From contig JAJEAH010000027.1 of NCBI GenBank assembly GCA_022824225.1, positions 1-64,000 on the forward strand: a stretch of DNA of 64,000 nucleotides, written 5' to 3'. Position numbers and translations under genes: made by a program. Below are positions 9,373 through 17,848 of the stretch, piece by piece. This DNA comes from Chloroflexota bacterium (GTDB lineage Bacteria > Chloroflexota > UBA11872 > VXOZ01). Every line of letters begins with the position of its first letter. The first letter of the stretch is position 1. The notes beneath the pieces were generated by a model. The model ran no database searches. It worked only from the letters and a program-made list of their open reading frames with translations, and was not told where the DNA came from.

Positions 9373-9903
9373 CTACTTCACGTCCGCGGTGAACAGGAAG
9401 TCGTTGTCCTGCACGTCGCTGTGGCACTCAGTGCAACCCGGGACCTGGCCCTCCGCCTCGATGACGCCGTCGGGCGCGTACTTCAAGAAGAACCAGCCGT
9501 TTGCCTGAGGATTCTCATAGCCGGCGGCCTTATACATGATCGTAATAGCAGCCAGCGTGCCGTCCGGCATGTAGTTTTCCTTGACGACCATGCCGCCTTC
9601 GGGAATGCTGCCGGACTTATCCTCGATTGCCTGCAGCGCTATCGCGTTGAAATACGTGCTCAGCAATGCGCCGTGGGGGTCCCCGCCGGTGTAGAGCGGC
9701 TCCACACCCGGCAGATGCTGCCACTCATTCTGATAGTCGGTGGCGCCAACATACTCGACGATTGCGGCGCCGTCCGCGGCCGGCGCCGACATTTCGTCGG
9801 ACTCCCCTTCCGTGGCGCATCCTGCTAGTATCAGCATAGCGCCCATGAGTACGCCGCTGAACAAGACAAGAGTCGCTCGCAACGAAAATCTGCCGCGAGG
9901 CAT
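9373..9903 (-). CDS. cytochrome P460-family lipoprotein
   Basis: A 176-residue exported lipoprotein. It has a hydrophobic signal ending in LILAGC (acylated Cys 29), then a domain with EWQHLPGVEPLYTGGDPHGALLSTYFNAIA, MVVKENYMPDG and MYKAAGYENPQANGWFFLKYAPDG. At the C-terminus is a c-type heme motif CTECH (residues 157-161). This arrangement matches cytochrome P460/cytochrome c' beta proteins, which bind heme c and act on hydroxylamine or NO. The crosslinking Lys of true P460 cannot be assigned here. The ribosome binding site is strong (AAAGGGGAGGAGA before ATG). It is divergent from a Crp/Fnr regulator, and heme attachment would use the ccm cluster at 43-53 kb. Confidence 0.8.
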   Translation of the reverse strand: MPRGRFSLRATLVLFSGVLMGAMLILAGCATEGESDEMSAPAADGAAIVEYVGATDYQNEWQHLPGVEPLYTGGDPHGALLSTYFNAIALQAIEDKSGSIPEGGMVVKENYMPDGTLAAITIMYKAAGYENPQANGWFFLKYAPDGVIEAEGQVPGCTECHSDVQDNDFLFTADVK

Positions 9904-9964
9904 TCTCCTCCCCTTTCTTTATGTCTACGACAATAGTTGCCGTTGGTTGGTTTGTTGCAGGATA

Positions 9965-9979
9965 GGGAATCTCATTCCC
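9965..9979. promoter_or_regulatory. palindrome in divergent promoter region
   Basis: GGGAAT-CTC-ATTCCC is a perfect 6-base inverted repeat in the 116-base gap between the divergent cytochrome P460 and Crp/Fnr-family genes. Its size and position suit a dimeric regulator's operator, possibly autoregulation by the adjacent regulator. No experiment or second copy supports this. Confidence 0.35.
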
Positions 9980-10019
9980 GCAAGTATGTCGGCTGCCAAA
10001 CAACTTTAGGGCTAAGCAC

Positions 10020-10751
10020 ATGAAATCGCTACGGACGATGCTCCCGCCGCGGGAGGGGAACCCCATCCGCAGCAAGGAAGACCGGACAGCCTTTCTCATG
10101 CGCTATCTTGTGCATGTGGACCTGTTCCGCGATCTATCGAAGAGCGAATTGGAACAGCTCTTCGGCCATATGCCGATGCTCACGTACCCGAAGGGCACGC
10201 TGGTATTCTCTCCTGACGATCGCAGCGATCACCTCTATATCCTGAAATCCGGCGGCGTGGACATCTATCGCCTCAGTGAAGAGGGCAAGCGCCTCAGCAT
10301 CCGGCGGGTGTTCACCGGCAGTGTCTTCGGCGAAATGGGACTGCTGGGACAGAGCATGCACGGCTGTTTTGCCGAAACGGCCGCGCCCAGCCTCGTCTGC
10401 GTGATCTCCCGGGCCGAAATGGAAGACCTCCTGCGCCGCCGGCCGGACGTCGGGTTGCGCTTCTTCAAGGTAATCGGCGAGCGCATGCGGTCTCTGGAAG
10501 ACCACCTTGCCCGCCTGGCATTCAGCCCCGTCCGCGCGCGGGTGGCCGCCTTCCTGCTCGCGCACCTCGATCCTGCTTCCCGCGAGATCAAGGGCTTCAC
10601 ACATGAGGAAATCGGCGATAGCATTGGGGCATTGCGTTCCACGGTGACCCAGACCCTCGGTGACTTGGCCCGCACCGGCGTGCTGGAGATCAAATACAAG
10701 CGCATATTCGTGCACGATCTACGCGAACTCGCCAATCAAGTAAGGGAGTAG
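10020..10751 (+). CDS. Crp/Fnr-family transcriptional regulator
   Basis: A 243-residue regulator with an N-terminal cyclic-nucleotide-binding-like beta-roll ([33 protein letters not shown], then [30 protein letters not shown]) and a C-terminal winged helix ([41 protein letters not shown]). No FNR-type cysteine cluster is seen at the N-terminus. Aligned by eye with E. coli CRP, the recognition helix keeps the Arg but has Ser and Gln where CRP has Glu and Arg, so DNA specificity may differ. It is divergent from the heme lipoprotein gene and 7 bases upstream of the ThuA-like gene, suggesting control of one or both. Confidence 0.88.
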   Translation: MKSLRTMLPPREGNPIRSKEDRTAFLMRYLVHVDLFRDLSKSELEQLFGHMPMLTYPKGTLVFSPDDRSDHLYILKSGGVDIYRLSEEGKRLSIRRVFTGSVFGEMGLLGQSMHGCFAETAAPSLVCVISRAEMEDLLRRRPDVGLRFFKVIGERMRSLEDHLARLAFSPVRARVAAFLLAHLDPASREIKGFTHEEIGDSIGALRSTVTQTLGDLARTGVLEIKYKRIFVHDLRELANQVRE

Positions 10752-10758
10752 AAAGAAC

Positions 10759-11496
10759 ATGGCTCAGCCGGTCCGTGTCACGGTTTGGAACGAGTTCCGC
10801 CACGAGCGGAAGGACGAACAAATCCGCCGGGTGTACCCCGAAGGCATCCACCGCGCCATCGCCGAATATCTGGAGCAGCAACCGGGCTTCGCGGTGCAGA
10901 CCGCGACGCTGGATGAGCCGGAACACGGCCTGACGGATGCGGCGCTGGCCGAGACTGACGTTCTCATCTGGTGGGGCCACCAGGCCCACGCGGCGGTGGC
11001 AGATGAAATCGTGGACCGCGTCCAAGCGCGGGTGCTGGACGGCATGGGCCTCATTTGCCTGCACTCCAGCCACTTCTCCAAGATCTTTAAGCGACTCATG
11101 GGCACGACCTGCAATCTGAAGTGGCGCGAAATCGGTGAGAACGAACGCCTGTGGGTAGTTGACCCCAGCCATCCTATCGCGGAGGGTGTGGGTCAATACA
11201 TCGACATTCCCCATGAAGAGATGTACGGAGAGTTCTTCGACATTCCGCAGCCCGATAGGCTGGTATTCGTAAGCTGGTTCGCCGGCGGCGAGGTCTTCCG
11301 TAGCGGCTGCTGCTACCACCGCGGCCGCGGCAAAGTCTTCTACTTCCGCCCAGGCCATGAGACGTACCCCACCTTCTACCATGCCGAAGTGCGCCACGTG
11401 CTCGGCAACGCCGTGCGCTGGGCGGCGCCGTCGGCCGGCCCCGAGCCGGTATTCGGCAACGTGCAACCGTTGGAAGAGGTAACGGTTCAGGCTTAG
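10759..11496 (+). CDS. ThuA-like protein
   Basis: A 245-residue ThuA-family protein with a class I glutamine-amidotransferase-like fold. It contains [10 protein letters not shown] at the start, [34 protein letters not shown], and [32 protein letters not shown] followed by [16 protein letters not shown]. ThuA-type proteins are linked to trehalose or other disaccharide use, and the exact reaction of this subgroup is not established. GGGAG precedes the ATG, and the gene begins 7 bases after the Crp/Fnr stop, so the pair is an operon. A strong hairpin lies 73 bases past the stop. Confidence 0.82.
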   Translation: MAQPVRVTVWNEFRHERKDEQIRRVYPEGIHRAIAEYLEQQPGFAVQTATLDEPEHGLTDAALAETDVLIWWGHQAHAAVADEIVDRVQARVLDGMGLICLHSSHFSKIFKRLMGTTCNLKWREIGENERLWVVDPSHPIAEGVGQYIDIPHEEMYGEFFDIPQPDRLVFVSWFAGGEVFRSGCCYHRGRGKVFYFRPGHETYPTFYHAEVRHVLGNAVRWAAPSAGPEPVFGNVQPLEEVTVQA

Positions 11497-11569
11497 CGGA
11501 TTTGCGCCCGCACAGCGCCTCCGACCGCAGGACCCGAGGCTACTGTGTCTGCCAACGGCAGGTGTAATT

Positions 11570-11594
11570 GGGGGCGGCCGCAATGGCCGCCCCC
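11570..11594. terminator. GC-rich hairpin terminator
   Basis: GGGGGCGGCC-gcaat-GGCCGCCCCC is a perfect 10-base stem with a 5-base loop, followed by GTTCT. It lies between the convergent ThuA-like gene (plus) and a membrane protein gene (minus), where termination for both is expected. Confidence 0.7.
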
Positions 11595-11668
11595 GTTCTC
11601 TGCCCATATTCGGCGCGCGAGCGCGCCGCTGCCAGCCCGCGCCTGTCCCGGCCTGCGGTGAGTGCTAC

Positions 11669-12181
11669 CTATTCCGGCGCGTCGTTCTGTTGGGCGCGGC
11701 GTTGCCGGTGTCGCTCTGCGCCGCCGCGAAGCCCGATGGTCGCTCCTCCCAGAGCCAGGCCAATCTGCAGTAACACGCCGGCAGCCAGCATGGGCGCCGG
11801 ACCGACTTCGCCCCTGCCCACCTCCCACCAGCGTTCGGCAAGCGACATCGATTCCCACCGGTCGGTATAGCGGCCGTCCAGCGGCGCGGTGTCATAGTTT
11901 GCCGCCAGGTGTTGCCAGATGCCCACCACCGCCATGGCAATCGCCAACACGGCCAGCATGCGGGCCAGCCACACCGTTATGTTCGAGACCCGCACCAGCA
12001 GCGCCGCCAAGCCTATGCAGACGCCTCCCACGGCAACCCAAGGTAGCAACTGGATCCAGTCGTGCCAGTGGCGTTCCAGCGCCAACTCGCCGGCCGTGCC
12101 GGCAACACCGAGCACGACGAGAACCAGCAACACGACCCGCAGCACGTCGGCGCGCCCTCGCTGCCTAATGTGTTGAATCAT
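11669..12181 (-). CDS. hypothetical membrane protein with about four TM segments
   Basis: A 170-residue protein of unknown family. Hydrophobic stretches occur at about 15-33 (VLRVVLLVLVVLGVAGTAG), 43-63 (LLPWVAVGGVCIGLAALLV), 70-87 (VWLARMLAVLAIAMAVVG) and 127-150 (PMLAAGVLLQIGLALGGATIGL). A short external loop follows helix three (YDTAPLDGRYTDRWESMSLAERWWEVG), and the C-terminus is charged. The ATG overlaps the stop of the upstream lipoprotein-like gene in an ATGA junction, so the two are translationally coupled and may act together. I do not recognise a function. Confidence 0.7.
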   Translation of the reverse strand: MIQHIRQRGRADVLRVVLLVLVVLGVAGTAGELALERHWHDWIQLLPWVAVGGVCIGLAALLVRVSNITVWLARMLAVLAIAMAVVGIWQHLAANYDTAPLDGRYTDRWESMSLAERWWEVGRGEVGPAPMLAAGVLLQIGLALGGATIGLRGGAERHRQRRAQQNDAPE

Positions 12182-12669
12182 GGTAGGTGCAATTGCGCGA
12201 CTATGGCGTCCACGACACCGGGAGCCGGATTGTACTTAGCCAGTTCACGGCGCAGCTTCGCGTAGTCCGTGTCGTCAGTGTCATAGGGGCGGTATTCGTC
12301 GACCTCTCGCGCCCAGCGCTGGGCATTGCTGATGCCGGCCGCCTCGAAAGCGGCGGCAAGCTCAGCGATCGTTGCATTGTTAGCCGAGAGTGTTTGCGCG
12401 TCCTCGGTGGAACGAGCAGTGGGAGTCGCTGCGGGTTCGGCCGTGGCGGCAGCGGGTGTTGCGTCAGTTGCCGCGGCAGTGGCGGCGCCGTTCTGGGCCG
12501 CAGTTTCCGTATCGTCGCCTCCGCACGAGGCGCCCAGGGCAACTACGGCCACCAATGCGATTGCCAGCGTGAACCGCAGGAATGCAGGCGGCGGTCGCAG
12601 CCCGGTGCGCTTGCGTCTCCGATTCCTTGTCGTGGCTGGGGTTTTTGCATCGAGGCTGGCGGACTGCAT
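12178..12669 (-). CDS. exported hypothetical protein (probable lipoprotein)
   Basis: The ATG at 12669 follows AAGGAGAG and gives 163 residues; the ORF track extends further with no support. The N-terminus is basic (NRRRKRTG), then hydrophobic (FTLAIALVAVVALGASCGG), ending in a possible lipobox with Cys near residue 49. A long Ala/Thr/Pro linker follows. The C-terminal 70 residues (TIAELAAAFEAAGISNAQRWAREVDEYRPYDTDDTDYAKLRRELAKYNP) look helical and repeat-like. It is coupled to the membrane protein gene downstream by an ATGA overlap. The function is unknown, and the domain resembles nothing I can name with confidence. Confidence 0.65.
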   Translation of the reverse strand: MQSASLDAKTPATTRNRRRKRTGLRPPPAFLRFTLAIALVAVVALGASCGGDDTETAAQNGAATAAATDATPAAATAEPAATPTARSTEDAQTLSANNATIAELAAAFEAAGISNAQRWAREVDEYRPYDTDDTDYAKLRRELAKYNPAPGVVDAIVAQLHLP

Positions 12670-12971
12670 GAGAGACTCTCCTTGCAAGTTGAACTCGGCG
12701 ACACAGGACAATCCGAACAAGGCCGCAGGCAGAAGCTGGGGCGTACAGCACAGACGACCAGCGGGCAGCGGGCGCGAAATGCGGTTCAGACTGCTTTCGG
12801 CAGACCAAGATCTAACTCAGGGGCGCAACGTACGCCTGCCACCGCGTGCCACGATGTTTCAAGCCCATCGCCCCTTCCGTACCTCCCGCTTGGCGCGGAA
12901 GGGAAACGCAAGGGACACAAGACGCCGCCTACACGTGCACTACCCGAACAATCTGCCCCAATAGCCCCGCT
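12670..12971. other. intergenic region
   Basis: This 302-base stretch lies between the start of the small lipoprotein gene and the stop of the next minus-strand gene. It presumably carries the lipoprotein gene's promoter. I see no hairpin with a T-tract, no RNA gene and no copy of the repeats found elsewhere in the window. Confidence 0.4.
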
Positions 12972-14471
12972 TTACTGCCGCAGCATTTCCTGCATCGCGA
13001 TCGAGACCTGTTGGGCCGCGTCGGCCACGCCGCTTTCGCCGCTCAAGATGGGAGTCATGAGGTGCTGTTGCAGCAGGCTCTGCAGCGAGGGCGCGAGCAG
13101 CGGAGGCACGCCTCGACTGTAGCCTAGGGCGTTGGCTATGACTGTGGCGTCCTCAATGGTCAGGCTCGGGCGCACTTGTCGGATGCGTTCGCCGGACACG
13201 TTGTAGACGGGATAGCCGAAGAAGGTGACCGGCAACTGGGAAAGCTCCCGCGCCAGCACCACGGCCGCCTGGGCCGCCAGCCCGGTGTCTTTGGCCTGCG
13301 CGCCTACGCCCAGTCCCGCGGCCGGCGCCACCCACGTGGCCTGGCGGCTATCAACCGGCAATGCCGCGGCGCGGATCTGGTCCGCGCCCAGTCCCTGTCC
13401 GCCGCCGGAGCGCACGGCAGTCGCCAGGCGCGCCGTTGCGCTCGGCTGGTTGCCGCCGCCCCCACCGCCGCCTCCGCCGCCCCGGCCGGCCTGCGGCAGT
13501 TCGTCGAAGGAAACAACCTGCATGCCGTCGCGGGTGGAGCGCATGAACGAGAAGGTGCCGGCGGGCGGGTTCGGCGCAATCTGGTGGAACGTGATGATGT
13601 CGCGCCAGAGTTCTATGCCCTTGATGGCTTCCGGCTCGGCCAGCCGCACGTCACCGCCTTCGGCCCCAAATACTTCACCGCCGTGGCTCCAGATCATGCT
13701 GAGCAGCAGCGGCACGGAGTTGTGGGCATACGTGCCCCATTGTCCGCCCGCTTCATCGGCATACGTCAGGCGTTTGCCCGCTTCGATCATCTCGGTCCAG
13801 GTCCACGATTCCGTGGGCGCGGGTACACCCGACAATTGAAACAGATCCTCATCATACGTGAGCGTGTTGATGGTACTGGAAAGCGGCAACAGGAGCACCT
13901 GCCCCTGCCAGGTGACTGCCTCGAGCGCGCCGGGCGCGAACGCGTCGAGGTCAACACTGCCGTCGACGCGGGTGGCCTGCTCGAACGGTTCGATGATGCC
14001 CTCTTCCAAGAGGAGCGGCAACTCGTTCATATTGCTAATCATCAGGAGATCGGGCAGGGGATCGCCGCTGGCCAATTGACCGCTTGCCTCCGCCTCATTG
14101 AGGGTCTCCGCGATGGGGCTGAACGGCGTCGGCGTCGGTTCCGCGTTGTTGTTCGCGCCGAAGAACGCGCCAAAGTTCGGGTTTGGCCCCGGCGGGACGA
14201 CCGTGAGCGAGACGTCCATGGTGAAGCCCAGGCTCTGGTTGTTGATTTCGTTGGCGGCAGACTGGAGGTTGGCCAATATGTTCCCCGCCTGTGCGGCCTG
14301 AAAATTGCCGCCTTGGCCCTGGCCTTGGGGAATGAAGACCGCGACGTTGACCGTCTTGTCGCCGCCGTCGCCACCGACGAGATCGTCAAAGAAACCGCAT
14401 CCCGACGCGAGGCTAGCCGCCAGCGGCACGCCCCCAAGCAAACCTAAGTACGATCGACGAGTCATCCCCAT
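12972..14471 (-). CDS. ABC transporter solute-binding lipoprotein (family 1, sugar type), orphan
   Basis: A 499-residue extracellular binding protein. The N-terminus has a twin-arginine-like TRRSYLGLLGG followed by LASGC (lipobox Cys 25), suggesting Tat export and lipid anchoring. The body matches family 1 sugar-binding proteins: DLLMISNMNELPLLLEEGIIEPFE, PLSSTINTLTYDEDLFQLSG, ESWTWTEMIEAGKRLTY, GIELWRDIITF and a C-terminal tail LLQQHLMTPILSGESGVADAAQ. An unusual run of ten glycines (near residue 332) sits in a loop that in relatives faces the ligand cleft. AAGGAG precedes the ATG. No permease or ATPase genes are adjacent, so transporter partners must be elsewhere. Confidence 0.85.
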   Translation of the reverse strand: MGMTRRSYLGLLGGVPLAASLASGCGFFDDLVGGDGGDKTVNVAVFIPQGQGQGGNFQAAQAGNILANLQSAANEINNQSLGFTMDVSLTVVPPGPNPNFGAFFGANNNAEPTPTPFSPIAETLNEAEASGQLASGDPLPDLLMISNMNELPLLLEEGIIEPFEQATRVDGSVDLDAFAPGALEAVTWQGQVLLLPLSSTINTLTYDEDLFQLSGVPAPTESWTWTEMIEAGKRLTYADEAGGQWGTYAHNSVPLLLSMIWSHGGEVFGAEGGDVRLAEPEAIKGIELWRDIITFHQIAPNPPAGTFSFMRSTRDGMQVVSFDELPQAGRGGGGGGGGGGNQPSATARLATAVRSGGGQGLGADQIRAAALPVDSRQATWVAPAAGLGVGAQAKDTGLAAQAAVVLARELSQLPVTFFGYPVYNVSGERIRQVRPSLTIEDATVIANALGYSRGVPPLLAPSLQSLLQQHLMTPILSGESGVADAAQQVSIAMQEMLRQ

Positions 14472-15301
14472 TGCCGGCTTCTCCTTGGCCTATGCCTTCA
14501 CGTGCGACTAACTTTGTTGCGCGAACATTCGCGCCCGCCGCGTTGAATCTATCCCGCGTAGACTGGGCCTGCCGCACACGGCGCCTGCAAGGCGCCACGC
14601 CGCCGCTACACCCGCTGGCCAGCCTTCCCACTCGCGCCTGACGCCGGTTGCGCCTAGAGTCGCTTGCGCTATTGCCCACGCGTGCAGGGCAGAAACCCGG
14701 AACAGAACTCAGTAGGACGCACATCAACTCCTGCCTATGCTAACGGCGAACTGTCAAGAGAATATGAAGAAGCGGCGTCGCAGTCCGCAGAATCAACGTA
14801 TTGGGAGTGCGCTCCCCTATGGGACGGGCAAAGCGCCGCGCCCGCGCTCGTACGGTTTTCCGCCATGGGTGGCACGTGGTTCTACACGCCGCGCTATGAA
14901 CGTGCCGCGCGGCATGGTGCACCGCGCAAGGCCGCGCCCCAGCCGCCGGAGCGATCCTGGCCGCGCGCGGTCGCCCGGCACTTGGGCCTGGCAGCGCAGG
15001 GGGCCGCTGCAATCCACACCTAAGATCACCCACGCCAGACGTTTTGGGGCAGCCATGGGATCGGCGACGCGGCAAGCCAGTTTCGCCGCAGAGCCAGACG
15101 GGCTCGCCTGTTTCGCTCGTGTCAAGACCCATGAATCGCCAAAGCCGCCTATGGAGTCTGGGTCTCACCATATGACGGCTTTGGGAGTGCAAGCCGTTAC
15201 TCTCTACGTGCTCGCCGGCGCTTGGCGTACGCTCTGCGTCCGGCAAATACCTCGCACTACACCTCCACCTCGCCAAGAGCGCTGGGGTGGGGATCCGAGC
15301 A
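14472..15301. other. large intergenic region
   Basis: This 830-base gap separates a binding-protein gene (minus) from the end of the Gfo/Idh/MocA gene (minus). Overlapping ORFs in three frames (14664-15023, 14737-15645, 14740-15426) all give Arg/Pro/Ser-rich translations without recognisable motifs, and none has a convincing ribosome binding site. A small hairpin (GGGAG-tgcg-CTCCC, near 14807) is the only structure noted. It may hold a decayed gene or just the promoter of the binding-protein gene. Confidence 0.4.
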
Positions 15302-16282
15302 CTACAGTGGGAGTTGCACCACGGCGCCCTCTTCCGCCGACTGGAACGTGGCCAGGCAGACTTCCAACGCGCGGCGGCCGTCATGGCCGTCGGGCGACGG
15401 CGTGGCGCCGGTGCGCACACAGTCATAGAACGCCGCGAGTTGGCTGCGCATGCCCTCGCTCTGGCTCGGCGTCTCGACGGTCTCGCGCGTGCCGTCGTGG
15501 TTCGCGATACTCAGCCCGGAGTGCCGGTTCACGTGGATGGAGCCTTTCGTGCCGGCAATGCCGAAGTTCGAAGCCCCCGCGGGGTAGATCTGGCCGCTGT
15601 GCAGCGAGCCGATCGCTCCGTTCGCAAAATTCATCGTGGAGATGAACACGTCCTCGATGTCCGTATCGGCAAACGTGCCAAAGGTGGCGTTGCCGTTGAC
15701 GGAAGACACCGCGCCGCCCATCCAGAGCACGAGGTCAAGCTCGTGGCAAGACGAAGACCAGGTTCCGCCCACCATGTCCCGGCGCAGCCGCCACTGGCCT
15801 ACGCCCACCGGAGGCCGGCCGCTCAGGCGGGTTGCCCACACCATCTTGAGGTCGCCAATATCGCCATTCTCCAGGCGCTTGTGCAGGTCGATGTAGATCG
15901 GCCAGTAGCGCATGACGAAGCCGAGCATGAGCGGCACGCCGTTTTTCTCGGCGGCGGCGATCATGGCGTCGCAGTCGTCAAGCTGCAGGGCCATGGGTTT
16001 CTCGCAGAATACGGCTATGCCGGCATTCGCGGCGTCTACGCAGATTTCACGGTGGGTAAAGGTCGGTGTCACCACCAACACGGCATCCAGGCCTTCGGCG
16101 AGCAAATCACTGTGGTTGGAAAACGCCTTGACACCCAATTCGCCCGCCACCGCCTGGGCGGATTCCAGGTTGACGTCCGCCACGCCCACCAACTCAATGC
16201 CTTCTAATTCATGCGAGATCTTCGCCTCGCTCGGACCCAGTCCTCCGCAGCCTATGACGCCGGTGCGCAATGTGCTTGCCAT
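15302..16282 (-). CDS. Gfo/Idh/MocA-family oxidoreductase
   Basis: The ATG at 16282 (MASTLRTGVIGCGGLGPSEA) follows AAGGAG and gives 326 residues; the longer ORF start at 16327 is unsupported. The NAD(P)-binding GVIGCGGLG, the catalytic-region motif VFCEKPMALQLDDCDAMI (EKP lysine) and GFVMRYWPIYIDLHKRLENGDIGDLKMV are typical, as is WSSSCHELDLVLWMGG with the active-site His. These enzymes oxidise or reduce sugars, inositols or related polyols. It is divergent from a second family member, with which it shares about 30% sequence by eye, suggesting a joint catabolic route. The substrate is unknown. Confidence 0.9.
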   Translation of the reverse strand: MASTLRTGVIGCGGLGPSEAKISHELEGIELVGVADVNLESAQAVAGELGVKAFSNHSDLLAEGLDAVLVVTPTFTHREICVDAANAGIAVFCEKPMALQLDDCDAMIAAAEKNGVPLMLGFVMRYWPIYIDLHKRLENGDIGDLKMVWATRLSGRPPVGVGQWRLRRDMVGGTWSSSCHELDLVLWMGGAVSSVNGNATFGTFADTDIEDVFISTMNFANGAIGSLHSGQIYPAGASNFGIAGTKGSIHVNRHSGLSIANHDGTRETVETPSQSEGMRSQLAAFYDCVRTGATPSPDGHDGRRALEVCLATFQSAEEGAVVQLPL

Positions 16283-16421
16283 AGCCGGACTCTCCTTGTT
16301 TATTCTGGTACTCAGGGCAGCATGCAACCCGCCTCAAGCGGATTTGGACACCATGATAGCAGGTAGATTCTTGCATGGGAACTTTGCCCTTTCTTCCCCT
16401 TGTCTTTCGCCGTTTGGCGCG

Positions 16422-16451
16422 TTCACGTTCGCAGGTCAATCTCGCTACAAT
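16422..16451 (+). promoter_or_regulatory. candidate sigma-70-type promoter
   Basis: TTCACG (16422) and TACAAT (16446) are separated by 18 bases, 42 bases upstream of the ATG at 16493. The -10 matches 5 of 6 consensus positions and the -35 matches 4 of 6. It would drive the plus-strand Gfo/Idh/MocA gene. This is inferred by eye. Confidence 0.4.
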
Positions 16452-16492
16452 AGAACCACTGTTATCACGCAAAATCCATGAGGAGACTATCC

Positions 16493-17536
16493 ATGGCGGA
16501 AACGTATCGCGTCGGCATCATCGGGTGCGGGTGGATGGGCAAGGCGCACGCGCAGACGTATGCCGAACTGGACAACGTGCGGATGGTGGCCGCCGCGGAC
16601 ACGCATCCCAAGGCGCTGGCCGAGTTGCAGGGGGAGCATTCCATCGCGAACGGGTATGCCGACTACCACGACATGCTGGCCAAAGAAGATCTGGACATCG
16701 TGAGCGTTTGCTCGTGGCCAGGGCTGCACGCGCCCATGACCATCGCTGCCGCCGAGGCGAACGTGCCCGGCATCATCTGCGAAAAACCCATGGCGCGCAC
16801 CCTCGCCGAGGCCGACGCCATGATCGCCGCCGCGGAAAGGCACGGCTCCAAGCTCGTCATCGGCCACCAAGGCCGGTTTCGCAAGCAGACCAACGCAATC
16901 CGGAGTCTCATCCAGGATGGCGCCATCGGTCGCGTGGAAATGCTCTATATCCAGCAGGCCGGCGGGCTTACCAACAGCTCCGTTCACAATGTTGACTACT
17001 CCCGCTTCATTTTGGGCGACCCCAAGGTGAACTGGGTGATGGGGTCGGTGGAACGCCGCACGGACCGCTACGAGCGCGCCCAACGCATCGAGGACCGCGC
17101 CCAGGCGCTGATCGGCTTTGCCGGCGGCGCGCGCGGCATCCTGGAGTCAGACATTGGCGACGACCGCCGCGTGCAGCCCTGCGTCATCTACGGCTCACAC
17201 GGCAGCATCTTCCCGGTGAGCGGCGGCATTCGCGTCCTCAACGCCGACGGCATCCGGGAGATGTCGTTCACTGAGCCCAACGCCCAGGCGCTCCAGGCGC
17301 AAGAACTCATCGATTGGCTGGAGGGCCGGCGCGAACACCGCGGTCACGCCCAAAACGGCCGGCAGGCGCTGGAGGTGCTGCTGGCGATCTCGGCATCCAC
17401 CTATACGCGGGGCATCGTGCACATGCCGCTGGAGATTGCGGACTACCCGCTGGACCTCGCCATCGACGAGGGCGTGTTGCCGGTGGAAGAGCCGGGAGCT
17501 TATGACATTCGCGGCTATCTGGTGCGCAAAGACTAG
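16493..17536 (+). CDS. Gfo/Idh/MocA-family oxidoreductase
   Basis: The ATG at 16493 (MAETYRVGIIGCGWMGKAHAQTY) follows GAGGAG; the ORF track start at 16478 lies upstream of this site. The 347-residue protein has the GIIGCGWMG nucleotide-binding loop, IICEKPMARTLAEADAMI with the catalytic Lys, GHQGRFRKQTNAIRSLIQDGAIGRVEML and a C-terminal beta-sheet substrate domain. The usual GGG/H-D segment is replaced by NSSVHNVDYSRFILGD, where His-Asn-Val-Asp likely supplies the active-site His. It is divergent from a paralogous gene. The role is probably NAD(P)-dependent dehydrogenation of a carbohydrate or polyol. Confidence 0.9.
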   Translation: MAETYRVGIIGCGWMGKAHAQTYAELDNVRMVAAADTHPKALAELQGEHSIANGYADYHDMLAKEDLDIVSVCSWPGLHAPMTIAAAEANVPGIICEKPMARTLAEADAMIAAAERHGSKLVIGHQGRFRKQTNAIRSLIQDGAIGRVEMLYIQQAGGLTNSSVHNVDYSRFILGDPKVNWVMGSVERRTDRYERAQRIEDRAQALIGFAGGARGILESDIGDDRRVQPCVIYGSHGSIFPVSGGIRVLNADGIREMSFTEPNAQALQAQELIDWLEGRREHRGHAQNGRQALEVLLAISASTYTRGIVHMPLEIADYPLDLAIDEGVLPVEEPGAYDIRGYLVRKD

Positions 17537-17567
17537 GCGGAGTACACTGTCACTGGGGAGCGAGAAC

Positions 17568-17684
17568 ATGGACGCGGCCGCGCGGACGCGGGCGCGCAGG
17601 CCGCCCAAGCCCACTGGTCGCTCGCAACGTAGGACCGCAGCCGGCAAGGCCCGAAAACGCAGGTCTGCGGCCCGCGCTACCTGA
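17568..17684 (+). CDS. possible small, highly basic protein
   Basis: A 38-codon frame starts with ATG 7 bases after GGGGAG, 31 bases downstream of the dehydrogenase stop. The product (MDAAARTRARRPPKPTGRSQ...KARKRRSAARAT) is about one third Arg/Lys with Ala and Pro, resembling the disordered basic tails of nucleoid-associated proteins. The good ribosome binding site favours translation. The low-complexity GC-rich sequence and overlap with a degenerate palindromic repeat argue for chance. The ORF track shows this frame only as the end of a longer shadow. Confidence 0.3.
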   Translation: MDAAARTRARRPPKPTGRSQRRTAAGKARKRRSAARAT

Positions 17685-17759
17685 CGGCTCACTGGCGAAT
17701 CCCGCAATCCGATTACTCAGTCCTGCAACTCGACACCAAGGCGCACAGTTCCGCAACCG

Positions 17760-17801
17760 GCATCCCCGGTAGCGTGGGTTTGCGACCTGCGCCACCTGCC
17801 A
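17760..17801 (+). repeat. 42-base palindromic repeat, copy 1
   Basis: GCATCCCCGGTAGCG followed by a GTGGGTTTGCGACCTGCGCC-type inverted repeat. It matches the copy at 17849-17890 at all but 4 or 5 positions, and the pair are 89 bases apart. The palindromic half can fold into a hairpin. It lies in a non-coding gap, as expected for a REP- or MITE-like element. Confidence 0.7.
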
Positions 17802-17848
17802 GCCTAGATTCGGCAAACTGAACACAGAGGAGCGGAAAACCCTGGCCC

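Noticed and set aside
14737-15645. 302-residue plus-strand ORF
   Set aside because: The translation is Arg/Pro/Ser-rich with no motif, and its second half runs antisense to the Gfo/Idh/MocA gene.
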